Of a stretch of 64,000 nt of DNA, positions 28,242-37,699 are shown in pieces. How positions within the stretch are numbered: the first letter of the stretch is position 1; each line of letters opens with the position of its first letter. The DNA is from Bifidobacterium saguini DSM 23967. Lineage in GTDB: Bacteria > Actinomycetota > Actinomycetes > Actinomycetales > Bifidobacteriaceae. The translations under genes were made by a program, and so were the position numbers. The stretch is taken from the NCBI RefSeq assembly GCF_000741715.1, contig NZ_JGZN01000013.1:124001-188000 (forward strand), written 5' to 3'. Below the pieces are notes generated by a model. It saw only the letters and a list, made by a program, of their open reading frames with translations, was not told where the DNA came from and searched no databases.

Positions 28242-29717
28242 TTAATACCAGCCGGTTTGTTCGGAATGCTGCCATGCCACGGACGGGCTGCCGTATCGTT
28301 GCGCGATGTACCACAGGCCCCAATCGATTTGCACAGCACCATCATCACGGTAGTTATCGCCGAACGCCGCCATTTTGCTGGCAGGCAACGACTGAGGAAT
28401 ACCGTAGGCGCCGGATGATTTGTTTTCGGCATACCATTTCCAGCCGGATTCGCGATTCCACAGCTTCACCAGCGCATCCCAGTCAGCTCCAGTCCAGCCT
28501 CGCTGTGCTGCGGCACCTGCTGCATAGGATTGCGCTTGGGCAACGGTCGGGTGCCACAGTCTGCCGGACGGTGTGGTGTCCGTTGAGCTGTTGTTATTGC
28601 TGTTGTTGTTTGAATTATTGGAATTGTTCCCGGAATTATTCGAATTGTTATTGGAATTATTGTTACCGGAATTTCCGTTATCGGTGCTGCCGCTGTTGGA
28701 ATTATTACCGCTATTGGAGTTGTTGGAATTACTCCCGGAATTGTTGTTAGCGGACGAATCGTTCTTGCTGGAGTCGTTCGACCCAGAGTCAGCCTTAGTG
28801 TCGGAATCCTTGGAACTATCAGAATCGGAAGAACCAGTGCTAGATGAGTCGCTATCGGTTTTCGGCTTAGCCGGGCCTACAGCGATAATCTGATCGATAG
28901 CCATCTTCGTAATGGTTTCGGATTTCAACGTTTCCGATTCAGCCACGCCATCAACATAAGTGACGCTGTATACCTGAGTTTTCTCACCGTTCTCACCCTG
29001 CTGACGAATCTCAGTCTGGCCTTCATCAAGATTCGGGTCAATGATGGTTTGGGTCTCGAACGGGATGGCAACAGTGCGGGTTTCCTCGCCGTGGGTGACG
29101 CGCTTGACGCGCAAAATCGTCTGATCGCCATCCTTCTCTACACTGACGCGGTCTTCCTTACCCAGCACAATGCCCTTGGAATCCAGGATGGAAGCGGCCG
29201 GCAGCTTGCCGTTTGGTGCCACGGAGCTTTTACCATCGGCGATAACCGTAACCGGGCCTTCCTGGTTGATGACCAGGCCACCGGTGAGCTGGTTGTAGAC
29301 ATTATCAATGTCGACTGTGATTTTCTTTGCCTGAGCGTTGTTCTCTTTGAAGAATCCGAGCAGCTGGTCGGCGCTGGTGGCCACGGTCCAGAATGGAACT
29401 TCCGTGCCATCGATGTTGATGGTGGTCTGGTAGGCGGAGCGTACGGTCACTACGGAATGATTGGTGAGCTGGTTGCCGGAAGACGTCTGAACAATGTCAT
29501 GAGACTTAACGTCGATGCCCTGCTCTTCCAGCAGTCGCGTAGCAGTCATTGCATACGTGGTGACTTGGGTGGTTTTTCCATTGACGTTGAGAGCCACTGA
29601 TTTGCGCGCGGTAAACGCGAACGAGCCAACCATTGATGCGGTAAGCGCCACAATGCAAGCAATTACGCGGATGCGACGCAGTGTAACAAACCGCTGCGGG
29701 GTCCAACGCCGTGCCAT
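28242..29717 (-). CDS. DUF348/G5/transglycosylase-like cell-wall protein (Rpf-like)
   Basis: A secreted or membrane-anchored cell-wall enzyme of 491 residues. An N-terminal hydrophobic helix (VIACIVALTASMVGSFAF) precedes ubiquitin-like DUF348 repeats to about residue 200, then a G5 domain (about 205-280). A long Ser/Asn/Asp linker covers about 290-385, and a C-terminal lysozyme-like lytic transglycosylase domain contains LWNRESGW with the likely catalytic Glu and GAYGIPQSLPASKM. The layout resembles mycobacterial RpfB, but the catalytic domain looks like the SLT type. ATG 29717 suits the AGGAAGAG site better than ATG 29723. It lies just upstream of rsmA, as rpfB does near ksgA in mycobacteria. 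Confidence 0.9.
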   Translation of the reverse strand: MARRWTPQRFVTLRRIRVIACIVALTASMVGSFAFTARKSVALNVNGKTTQVTTYAMTATRLLEEQGIDVKSHDIVQTSSGNQLTNHSVVTVRSAYQTTINIDGTEVPFWTVATSADQLLGFFKENNAQAKKITVDIDNVYNQLTGGLVINQEGPVTVIADGKSSVAPNGKLPAASILDSKGIVLGKEDRVSVEKDGDQTILRVKRVTHGEETRTVAIPFETQTIIDPNLDEGQTEIRQQGENGEKTQVYSVTYVDGVAESETLKSETITKMAIDQIIAVGPAKPKTDSDSSSTGSSDSDSSKDSDTKADSGSNDSSKNDSSANNNSGSNSNNSNSGNNSNSGSTDNGNSGNNNSNNNSNNSGNNSNNSNNNSNNNSSTDTTPSGRLWHPTVAQAQSYAAGAAAQRGWTGADWDALVKLWNRESGWKWYAENKSSGAYGIPQSLPASKMAAFGDNYRDDGAVQIDWGLWYIAQRYGSPSVAWQHSEQTGWY

Positions 29718-30043
29718 GTCCATCTCTTCCTGATCGCGAATAGTTACCGCCCACCATCGTAACGGCTGGACTGGTTCGTTCTGCGCGTTGGCAGACCACC
29801 GTTACCATACCTGCTCGGATGTGGGTGCGATGAAGACAAAGAAAAAAGGGGGGGCGGGAGAGAAGGGGATGTCCCGCCCCCCTTGGAAGGCGCGGAGCTG
29901 GTTGGGGGACGCTCCGCCCTCATTCCAGAAGCCATAAGTTGGGGGAAGGCTCCTGGAGAACTTACTCAAAGTAAGACTTAATTATTACGTGGGAAGCAAC
30001 TGCGCATCCCTGTTACCATGATACGCTTTTTTCCCGCGCAACG
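29718..30043. other. Non-coding gap between the transglycosylase gene and tRNA-Thr
   Basis: 326 nt with no credible gene. Its only clear structure is the strong GC-rich hairpin at 29849-29882. The promoter of the transglycosylase gene must lie in 29718-29840, but no confident hexamers are seen. Confidence 0.6.
29842..29882 (-). terminator. GC-rich terminator hairpin downstream of tRNA-Thr
   Basis: 11-bp perfect stem GGGGGGCGGGA / TCCCGCCCCCC with a 12-nt loop and, on the minus strand, a following T6 tract. It probably ends the leftward tRNA-Thr transcript. Confidence 0.85.
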
Positions 30044-30117
30044 AGCCTCTTGTCGGGATCGAACCGACGACCTGCCGCTTACAAGGCGGCCGCTCTGGCC
30101 ATCTGAGCTAAAGAGGC
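30044..30117 (-). tRNA. tRNA-Thr (anticodon TGT)
   Basis: Read on the minus strand: acceptor GCCTCTT pairs with AAGAGGC. The anticodon stem GCCGC/GCGGC encloses the loop CTTGTAA, giving anticodon TGT. The T arm is GTCGG-TTCGATC-CCGAC. The CCA is not encoded. It reads ACA codons. Confidence 0.95.
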
Positions 30118-30262
30118 ATGTTCAAAACACAACACTGTACATGAAACGTTTTGGACAAATGAATAGCATACCAGCAGTTGCGGAACGTGTGGTACTTGGT
30201 GTCGAAGCGGTTCGAAACGCAGATGGCGCTGTTTCGGCCGCATTTTGCCCATTCATATGAGA

Positions 30263-30296
30263 AATCCCTCCATCGGCGGAACCGAATGGAGGGATT
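30263..30296 (-). terminator. Hairpin after the thioredoxin-fold gene
   Basis: 11-bp stem AATCCCTCCAT / ATGGAGGGATT with an inner CGG/CCG pair. It lies 20 nt past the stop at 30316 and is followed on the minus strand by TTCTC. Confidence 0.75.
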
Positions 30297-30315
30297 CGTG
30301 GCATTGAGCCTGATC

Positions 30316-31275
30316 TCAGGCGGTGATGTCGATCGGCTTCTTATTGGCGCCGATGGAGGGCAGCTGGCCTTCCACACCCACCTGATCGGACTTCAAGCCC
30401 ACAGCCTTCAAGAAGCCATCAACCATCGTGGTGTTCGCCAGCGTGATGTTGTTCAGGCTCCAGTACGTATCGTTGATGGTCAGCGTGGGGGAGGAGAAGG
30501 CTCCGGACGAAGAGAAGAGCTCAGGGCGGCTAATCGTGTAATCGTTGGAGGCGGACAACCATTCCACATACTCGTTCTTGCCGCTGAACGCAGCCTTGGC
30601 CACATCCTCGCTCACGCCAGCCTTCACGGCCTGTTCTTCGAGCTTGCTGTTCTTTACCGACACATAGTTATCCAGCTCGCCGGGCTGGAAGTCCTCGGCG
30701 TAAATGTTGGACAGGTAGTTCATCAGATGATTCGGGTCGCTATCATGCTCAGCAATGTAGATAGCGCCATTGAATGCACGGTTGGAATAATTATCCGAGC
30801 TCTTATTGTCTTGGAAGTTCAGGAAGTGCAGTTCCAAGTTAAGCTGGCCGGCGTTCATCATCTTGACCAGCGTGGGGTCGAGCTGACGGTTCACCGAAGC
30901 ACAGCCTGGGCACAGCGGCTCCATGTAGATGCCAACAGTGGGCACCTTGGCGGTTTTCTTGCCGTAACCATCCTTGGAAATCAGGAAGCCGCCCTTATCG
31001 TTGGCCTTGGCAGGCTGTGTTTCCACCGACTGCATCTTGCTGTAGGCGGTAGCGTTATCCGTGGCGCTGGTGCTGCTCTTAGTGACATTGCGGTAAATCA
31101 CCACGCCAATCACTGCCACCAGCACTACCACGATGGCCACTACGATAATGCCGATAATGGTCTGCTGTTTACGTTCCTTAGCCGCCTGAGCTGCCTGCGC
31201 CTGCAATGCGGCTTCTTCGGCTGCGCGGCGTTCAGCGCGGGTGGCGCGCTTGGCCTGACGCTTGGAATCGACCAT
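30316..31275 (-). CDS. Membrane-anchored DsbA-like thioredoxin-fold protein
   Basis: A 319-residue protein. The cytoplasmic N terminus is Lys/Arg/Ala-rich, a transmembrane helix (IIGIIVVAIVVVLVAVIGVV) lies near 40-62, and a DsbA-type thioredoxin domain covers about 110-310. The active-site-like CPGC sits in YMEPLCPGCASVNRQL near residue 120. It probably acts on disulfides outside the membrane, but the partner is unknown. ATG 31275 (MVDSKRQAKR) follows CAGGGGG and is preferred over 31314. It is monocistronic, with its own terminator. Confidence 0.88.
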   Translation of the reverse strand: MVDSKRQAKRATRAERRAAEEAALQAQAAQAAKERKQQTIIGIIVVAIVVVLVAVIGVVIYRNVTKSSTSATDNATAYSKMQSVETQPAKANDKGGFLISKDGYGKKTAKVPTVGIYMEPLCPGCASVNRQLDPTLVKMMNAGQLNLELHFLNFQDNKSSDNYSNRAFNGAIYIAEHDSDPNHLMNYLSNIYAEDFQPGELDNYVSVKNSKLEEQAVKAGVSEDVAKAAFSGKNEYVEWLSASNDYTISRPELFSSSGAFSSPTLTINDTYWSLNNITLANTTMVDGFLKAVGLKSDQVGVEGQLPSIGANKKPIDITA

Positions 31276-31463
31276 AATAATCCCCCTGAAATAACTTGCG
31301 GATGCTGGGGCCAATCATAATGACCAGTGCTGAGCAAGACTGTGCTGAGAGCTGATATGAGATGAATTCCATGTGAAAGCCGAGGTCTGCCAGCGATGTT
31401 AGCAGCCTGCGCAAGTTCGGCTGCGCAGGATTTAATCCGCCTGATAAGCTTTCACAAGCCCAG

Positions 31464-33512
31464 TCATACCAACGGAATCCAGCTGATTGGCATACCAAGC
31501 AGCGGCAGTGCAGCCAACGCTAGGGTAACGATGAGCCATATGGTGAACATCACAGTACTGCGGTGGCCACGAATCGGAGCTGCCACCGGTTGTGCCGGCT
31601 GACCGAATGCGTTGAGACCAATAGCCGCACCCGGCTGTTGCGCTGATAAACCGCGCAAGACGCCGGCTCCCAAGCGCATCATCATGGCTTGCGGGCCAAA
31701 TACCGTAATCAACCAGCCTACAGCCATAAAACCGCCAAGTGCCAACCCTGAAGAGGAATAAGGCACATCAATCAGCAGCGGTACCGGAACCGACCAGTCA
31801 GCGGTGAAACTCCAGATAATAGGAGCCTCGATGGGTAGGGATAATGCCAACGCAGCCACCGCTGTGCCGGCAATATAGATGATGACGAGTAGTGCCAAGC
31901 GAGGTAGCGAAAGCAGCAGGCCTTTGATGAGATGCCAGGGGAGCGAAGCCGCGCGAATCCATGCATCGGAACTTTTGCGCTCGCCGCCGCGCCGGCCCTC
32001 GCGCTCAAGCTGAGATTCCATGTTATAAGCCAACGTCAGCACCAGCCATAGCAGGATTGCCGCCGCGCCTATGGCAATCAGTGGGAAGCTGGCGGCCAGC
32101 AGTGCTAATGGCATGGTCAGCAAGCACAGTGGCAATGTACCGCGCTGCAAGTATGCGCCACGGCGAACATCAGCAGGATTAGGTGCAGCCGGATTCTGCA
32201 CCAACGCTTCGGTGGGCGCAGCCTGAGCGGTCTGGTCAATCATATGCTGCACAGCAGGGCGCACAGCCGGATTTACAGGCGGCTGGACTGCCGTGGCCTG
32301 TGCGTCGTGAGAAGCATATGGCACCGGAGATAGGAAAGACGGGACCGCCGGTGGGAATGAAGGCGCAGCCTGAGCTGAGTCATCCACCTGAGGGAACACA
32401 GCGGTTGCTGCATCCTCAGTCTGCAGTGTTCTGGTGCGAATAGCGTCGGCAGCACGCCATAATGTGCGCGGATTACTCTCGTCGGGCTCGTCAGCGTTGG
32501 CGCCAAAAGGGGGCATCACCTCGGTTGCCTCAGTGGGAGCGGCCACAATCGCAGTAGGTGTGCCTGCTATAGCTCCAGCTCCAAACGGGCTGGCAGGAGC
32601 ACCTTGCCATGCACTCGGGTTAAGCGCATCGAGCGAAATCGCATGCAACAGTTCATCCGGCGTGCAGCGCTGGGAACGATCAGGATTCAACGCCGAGCGG
32701 AAAGCCGCCAACGTGCCGGCCGGCAGGCCTGTAAGATTCGCGTTGCCGGCTGCCGCACGCTCAAGCACCGCCATCATCGGCTTGGTACCGAACACCGGAG
32801 CGCCAGTGGCTGCAAAAGCCAGCACCGAAGCCACCGACCACCAGTCAGTCATATCATCGGCCTCAGCGCCATCAATGATTTCCGGAGCAATGAAGCCAGG
32901 CGTACCCATCACCAAGCCGGTACGCGTCACATGGCTCTCGCCCTCACCCATTGCGATGCCGAAATCCACCAGCACCGGGCCGGTGGCCGAAACCATCACA
33001 TTCGTGGGCTTGATATCGCGGTGGATAATGCCGGCAGCATGTACAGCTTTCGTAGCCTCAATGAGCTTACGAGCCAAACGTTCCAAATCATCGCCAATAT
33101 AGCGGCCATTAATGGCCACATCATCCTTAAGATTCTTGCCTTCGATTAACTCGGTAACGATGAACGCGAGCGTATCATCCAGCTCCATATCCACAATGCC
33201 GCAGACACCAGGATGATTGACCTTCTTTAACGCCATCGCTTCGCGGCGCAGGCGCTCGCGGGGGGTCACGTCTTCCTTGAGATTTGGGTCGTGAAGAGCC
33301 GGGTTGCCGGCGTTAGCGCCTGGCGTGCTCGCGTTACCGGGAGCGGAATCATCGGCCAAGGAGTCGCGCAGAATTTTCATCGCATACGTTTGGCCGCCGT
33401 CATCGCGCACGCGCCATACCGAACCCATAGCGCCAGAGCCCAAGCGGTCTATCAACGTGTAGCCGCCTACCACTTCGCCAGATTCCAGATTCAACGCGTT
33501 CAAATCGCTCAT
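31464..33512 (-). CDS. Serine/threonine protein kinase with C-terminal membrane domain
   Basis: A eukaryotic-type kinase of 682 residues. The glycine loop is GSGAMGSVW at 25-33, the lysine is in YAMKIL at residue 46, the catalytic loop is HRDIKPTNV, and VDFGIAMGEG follows. Kinase residues appear intact. A Pro/Ala-rich linker (about 290-460) precedes a C-terminal domain with about four to five membrane helices. There are no PASTA repeats, so it is not the PknB sensor of peptidoglycan. ATG 33512 (MSDLNALNLESGEV) follows GGGGAGC. Substrates are unknown; the pseudokinase part of MurJ is not assumed to be one. Confidence 0.9.
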   Translation of the reverse strand: MSDLNALNLESGEVVGGYTLIDRLGSGAMGSVWRVRDDGGQTYAMKILRDSLADDSAPGNASTPGANAGNPALHDPNLKEDVTPRERLRREAMALKKVNHPGVCGIVDMELDDTLAFIVTELIEGKNLKDDVAINGRYIGDDLERLARKLIEATKAVHAAGIIHRDIKPTNVMVSATGPVLVDFGIAMGEGESHVTRTGLVMGTPGFIAPEIIDGAEADDMTDWWSVASVLAFAATGAPVFGTKPMMAVLERAAAGNANLTGLPAGTLAAFRSALNPDRSQRCTPDELLHAISLDALNPSAWQGAPASPFGAGAIAGTPTAIVAAPTEATEVMPPFGANADEPDESNPRTLWRAADAIRTRTLQTEDAATAVFPQVDDSAQAAPSFPPAVPSFLSPVPYASHDAQATAVQPPVNPAVRPAVQHMIDQTAQAAPTEALVQNPAAPNPADVRRGAYLQRGTLPLCLLTMPLALLAASFPLIAIGAAAILLWLVLTLAYNMESQLEREGRRGGERKSSDAWIRAASLPWHLIKGLLLSLPRLALLVIIYIAGTAVAALALSLPIEAPIIWSFTADWSVPVPLLIDVPYSSSGLALGGFMAVGWLITVFGPQAMMMRLGAGVLRGLSAQQPGAAIGLNAFGQPAQPVAAPIRGHRSTVMFTIWLIVTLALAALPLLGMPISWIPLV

Positions 33513-33898
33513 GCTCCCCATCCTAGCCGCGGGTAGGTGAGAGCGGCGTGATGCTTGGTTTGTGCAGTGTGGAGTAGTTGTTGGGAGTGCTGCCATTCAC
33601 GTACTGAAAACTGCGGTTTGCGTATTTTCGGTGTGTAATTCGAGTGGCGCGTGCTAGCAGATTATGCGCTCGAAATGACAGGATAGGTTGAACGATGTTC
33701 GCGGCAGGGGCGAATCTGCGATTCTAGAGTCATCGGCATCAAGGACGTGTCAGCATAGCAACCCAATGGAGTGCCAAGCGGACACATTCAGCGGCCAACG
33801 TGGACAGGGCAGGTCCACAAGGCTGTGGTTCGAATCGATAACGGTATCGAATTCGAGCAAACATGCCGCGCAAAGGTAAGAATCAAGGAGGAGAACCC
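33513..33898. promoter_or_regulatory. Divergent intergenic region upstream of the GH3 gene
   Basis: 386 nt between the divergent kinase and GH3 genes with no credible gene. A dyad TCGATA-ACGG-TATCGA lies at 33835-33850, 49 nt before the GH3 start, and resembles a repressor operator. AAGGAGG at about 33886-33893 is the GH3 ribosome-binding site. Confidence 0.55.
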
Positions 33899-36811
33899 AT
33901 GCTGCAGATCAACATGGCCGACGTTATGAACGTCATCGGTTCGCTTACGCCATATCTCATTGCTGTTGGCGTGTTGCTGGTGTTGGCTCTGATTATCACG
34001 TTCGCCGTCAACAAGAAGACGGTGAAGGCTGTGGCCAACCGCAAGCTTATTCATTCTGAGTCTTGGCTCGTAGCCCTCGTGGGCATCGTCGTGGCGATTT
34101 CCATGATGCTGTCCGGCCCGCTCGCCACGCTGCTCAACAACGCCACCATCACCAAGTACATGCTGTCCGACAGCACTGTTTCCGCAGCAAACAAGCTGGC
34201 CAAGGAAGTGCAGTCCGAGGCAGTGACCCTGCTGAAGAATGATGATTCCAACCTGCCGCTCGCCAACAAGAAGGTGAACGTGTTCGGTTGGGGTTCCACC
34301 AACCCGGTATACGGCGGCACCGGTTCCGGTTCCATGTCCGACCAGTACGAGACCGTTTCTCTGCTCGACGGCATGAAGGAAGCCGGTATCGAAACCAACG
34401 CCGACCTGACCAAGCTGTACACCGACTACCGCGCTGATCGCCCGGTGGTGGGCATGTTCCAGCAGGATTGGACCCTGCCTGAAGTGCCGGCAGCCCAGTA
34501 CTCCGATTCTCTGATTTCCAGCGCCAAGTCCTACTCCGATGAGGCTGTGGTGGTCATCACCCGCGTTGGCGGTGAAGGCGCCGATCTGCCAATGGATATG
34601 ACCGCTGATGGCATCACCTACACCAATAATTCCAAGGATTACGACGACTTCCAGAAGGGTGAAAGCTTCCTGCAGCTCTCCAAGACCGAGCGCGACATGA
34701 TCGACTTGGTCACCAAGAACTTCGACAAGGTGACGCTGGTCTACAACGGTGCCAACACCTTCCAGTTCGACTTCCTGGCCAACTATCCGCAGATCAAGTC
34801 CGTGGTGTGGTGCCCGCCTGCAGGCCAGACCGGCTTCTCCGCTCTCGGTGAAGTGCTCGCCGGCGATGTGAACCCGTCCGGCAAGACCTCCGACACCTTC
34901 CTCAAGGACCTCACCAAGTCCGTCTCCTACAACAACTTCGGCAACTTCGCTTACGACAATGCCGATGATCTGTCCGTCAGCTACACCGGCTTCACCGGCG
35001 ACGTGACCGTTTCCCCGAACTTTGTGAACTACGTGGAAGGCATCTACGTGGGCTACAAGTTCTACGAGACCGCCGACGACGAAGGCCTGATTAACTACGA
35101 CGATTACGTTCAGTACCCGTTCGGCTACGGTCTGAGCTACACCACCTTCGATCAGAAGATGGGTGACGTCTCCTACAAGAACGGCAAGGTGTCCTTCGAT
35201 GTGACCGTGACCAACACCGGCGACAAGGCCGGCAAGGACGTGGTCGAGGCCTACTTCAATCCGCCGTACACCGATGGTGGCATTGAGAAGGCTTCCGTGA
35301 ACCTGGTCGCTTTCGAGAAGACCAAGGAGCTGAAGCCGGGCGAATCCGAAACCGTCAAGATCGAGTTCGACGATGATGACATGGCCTCCTACGATTCCAA
35401 GGATGCTAAGGCCTACGTGCTGGAATCCGGCGACTATGACATCTCTATTCAGTCCGATTCCCACACGGTGATCGATTCCGCCACCGTGAACGTGCCGAAG
35501 ACCATTACCTACAACACCGAAGACAACACTCACAACGGTGACAAGACCGTGGCCACCAACCAGTTCGACGATGCCTCTGGCGACGTGACCTACCTGTCCC
35601 GTGCCGATCACTTCGCCAACTTCGCCGAGGCCACCGCGGCTCCGACCAACTTCTCGATGTCCGACGAGCAAAAGGCCTCCTTCGTCAACAACGACAACTA
35701 CAACCCGGCTGATCACGACGATTCTTCCGATGAGATGCCGACCACTGGCGCCAAGAACGGCGTGCGACTGGCCGACCTTCACGGCAAGGATTATGACGAT
35801 CCGCAGTGGGATAAGTTGCTCGACGAACTCACCTTCGACGACATGGACAACCTGATCGCCAACGCTGGCTACGGTTCTCAGGCCGTGACCTCTGTCGGCA
35901 AGATTCAGGTCACCGATGCTGACGGCCCTGCATCTCTGAACAACAACTTCACCGGCGTGGGCTCCATCGGCTTCCCGGCCTCCACCGCATTCGCCTGCAC
36001 CTGGAACAAGGATCTCGCCAAGCAGTTCGGTGAGATGATCGGCCAGATGGCTCACGACATGCATGTGGCTGGCTGGTACGCGCCGGCCATGAACATCCAC
36101 CGCAACGCTTTCTCCGGACGTACCTTCGAGTACTTCTCCGAAGACGGCCTGCTCTCCGGCGTGATGGCTTCCAACCAGATTGCTGGTGCTCGCGAAAAGG
36201 GCGTGTACTCCTTCATGAAGCACTTCGCTCTGAACGACCAGGAAACCAACCGTAACAACATGCTGGCTACCTGGGCCAATGAGCAGTCCATCCGCGAAAT
36301 CTACCTGAAGCCGTTCGAAATGTCGGTGAAGGAAGGCGGCGCACAGGCTGTGATGAGCGCCTTCAACTACATCGGCACCACCTACGCTGGCGCTTACGCT
36401 CCGCTCCAGCAGAACGTGCTGCGCGACGAATGGGGCTTCCGTGGCTTCGTGCTCACCGATTACTTCGGTGGCTACGGCTACCAGAACGCCGACCAGCTCA
36501 TCCGCAACGGTAACGATGCAATGCTGGCAACCACCAAGATCACCAACCATGTGACCGACAAGTCCGCCACCTCAGTGAAGGCCATGCGTACCGCCGCTCA
36601 CAACATTCTCTACACTGTGGCCAATGGCTGGCAGTACGCGAATGGTGAGCCCGAGGTGGATACCCCGGCTTGGAGGACCGCCATGTACGTGGTCTGGGGT
36701 GTGACCGCAGTCCTCGTGATTGGTCTTGAGGCTCTGACCATCATGAAGTACCTCAAGCGCCGCAAGGCTGCTGCTGTGACCGCAGCTGAAGCTCCGGCTG
36801 CCAAGGCCTGA
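33899..36811 (+). CDS. Membrane-anchored GH3 glycosidase with permuted domain order
   Basis: A 970-residue family 3 glycoside hydrolase, probably a beta-glucosidase type. Two N-terminal hydrophobic segments lie at about 10-35 and 52-78. The GH3 C-terminal-type domain comes first (SEAVTLLKNDDSNLPL near 112-127), ending in YPFGYGLSYTTF. A fibronectin-III-like domain follows to about 540. Only then comes the GH3 N-terminal catalytic barrel (about 620-890), with MKHFALNDQETNR and the likely nucleophile Asp854 in LTDYFGG. A C-terminal transmembrane helix ends the protein. This order is circularly permuted relative to most GH3 enzymes; similar permutations are known in some gut bacteria. ATG 33899 follows AAGGAGG. 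Substrate and the side of the membrane are unproven. Confidence 0.9.
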   Translation: MLQINMADVMNVIGSLTPYLIAVGVLLVLALIITFAVNKKTVKAVANRKLIHSESWLVALVGIVVAISMMLSGPLATLLNNATITKYMLSDSTVSAANKLAKEVQSEAVTLLKNDDSNLPLANKKVNVFGWGSTNPVYGGTGSGSMSDQYETVSLLDGMKEAGIETNADLTKLYTDYRADRPVVGMFQQDWTLPEVPAAQYSDSLISSAKSYSDEAVVVITRVGGEGADLPMDMTADGITYTNNSKDYDDFQKGESFLQLSKTERDMIDLVTKNFDKVTLVYNGANTFQFDFLANYPQIKSVVWCPPAGQTGFSALGEVLAGDVNPSGKTSDTFLKDLTKSVSYNNFGNFAYDNADDLSVSYTGFTGDVTVSPNFVNYVEGIYVGYKFYETADDEGLINYDDYVQYPFGYGLSYTTFDQKMGDVSYKNGKVSFDVTVTNTGDKAGKDVVEAYFNPPYTDGGIEKASVNLVAFEKTKELKPGESETVKIEFDDDDMASYDSKDAKAYVLESGDYDISIQSDSHTVIDSATVNVPKTITYNTEDNTHNGDKTVATNQFDDASGDVTYLSRADHFANFAEATAAPTNFSMSDEQKASFVNNDNYNPADHDDSSDEMPTTGAKNGVRLADLHGKDYDDPQWDKLLDELTFDDMDNLIANAGYGSQAVTSVGKIQVTDADGPASLNNNFTGVGSIGFPASTAFACTWNKDLAKQFGEMIGQMAHDMHVAGWYAPAMNIHRNAFSGRTFEYFSEDGLLSGVMASNQIAGAREKGVYSFMKHFALNDQETNRNNMLATWANEQSIREIYLKPFEMSVKEGGAQAVMSAFNYIGTTYAGAYAPLQQNVLRDEWGFRGFVLTDYFGGYGYQNADQLIRNGNDAMLATTKITNHVTDKSATSVKAMRTAAHNILYTVANGWQYANGEPEVDTPAWRTAMYVVWGVTAVLVIGLEALTIMKYLKRRKAAAVTAAEAPAAKA

Positions 36812-36835
36812 AGGTCAATCAATAACTGAATATTG

Positions 36836-36878
36836 AAGTGGTCTGTACTTGTATTTGCTATAAGTACAGACCACTTTT
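36836..36878 (+). terminator. Terminator after the GH3 gene
   Basis: Perfect 15-bp stem AAGTGGTCTGTACTT / AAGTACAGACCACTT with an 11-nt loop and a TTTT tail. Confidence 0.92.
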
Positions 36879-36951
36879 CGTATAGGTATGTCTCGATACA
36901 TCAACAGTGCCCAAAATGCGCTACCGTGACATGCAGATGAAGGGAGACGAG

Positions 36952-37698
36952 ATGATCCGCATTGCCATCGTCGATGACGACGATACTGATGCCGCGCGCA
37001 CCAGCGAGATGATCGCGCAATATTATGCCGAGCATGCAGACGCCGAAGGCAGTGCCGCGCACACTAGGACGGGCGATTCTGCGCCCGCCTACATCATCAC
37101 CCGCTTTGCCGACGGTGAATCCTTCCTGGACGACTACAAAGCCGAGTTCGACGCCATGTTCCTCGATGTGGAAATGCCCGGCATCGACGGCCTCGAAACC
37201 GCCCACCGACTACGCGAAATCGACAGCCATGTCGTACTCGTCTTCACCACTAAAATGGCCCAATATGCGGCCGTCGGCTACGACGTGGATGCTATCGGCT
37301 ACCTCGTCAAACCACTCGAATACTTCAGTTTCGCGCTCAAAATGCGCAAAGTGGAAGACCTCGTGGCCAAACGCCAAGGCGTCACCATTCCACTCACCGT
37401 TGGAACCGGCACTCAGTACCTCTCCTCACATGACGTGCGCTATGTGGAGGTGCTCGGCCACGAAGTCATCTACCACACCGAGAAAGTCGCCTACAAAGTC
37501 TGGTCCAGTCTCAAAGAAGCTGCCGCACTATTGGAGCCTGTGCACTTCGCCACCGCCAGCCGTTACTGCCTCGTCAACCTCGAATGGGTCAAAGCCGTCA
37601 CCAACGACAGCGTAGTAGTAGACCGTCAAACCCTGCCCGTCTCCCGCTCCAAGCGCAAACCCCTCATGCAGGCGCTCGCCGAGTATTACGGAGGCTGA
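36952..37698 (+). CDS. LytTR-family response regulator
   Basis: A 248-residue two-component regulator of the AgrA/LytR type. The receiver domain has acidic pocket DDDD near residues 8-11 and phosphoacceptor Asp72 in LDVEMPGIDG. The switch and lysine region VFTTKMAQYAAVGYD follows. A LytTR DNA-binding domain covers about 145-248 (HDVRYVEVLGHEVIYHT and VHFATASRYCLVNLEWV). ATG 36952 follows AGGGAGAC. The next gene, 1 nt downstream, is the truncated kinase, so the regulator has probably lost its cognate partner. Confidence 0.93.
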   Translation: MIRIAIVDDDDTDAARTSEMIAQYYAEHADAEGSAAHTRTGDSAPAYIITRFADGESFLDDYKAEFDAMFLDVEMPGIDGLETAHRLREIDSHVVLVFTTKMAQYAAVGYDVDAIGYLVKPLEYFSFALKMRKVEDLVAKRQGVTIPLTVGTGTQYLSSHDVRYVEVLGHEVIYHTEKVAYKVWSSLKEAAALLEPVHFATASRYCLVNLEWVKAVTNDSVVVDRQTLPVSRSKRKPLMQALAEYYGG

Positions 37699-37699
37699 T

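Noticed and set aside
33788..36550. 920-codon open frame on the minus strand, Val/Gly/His-rich
   Set aside because: It lies opposite the GH3 gene and mirrors its codon pattern; no motifs or ribosome-binding site.
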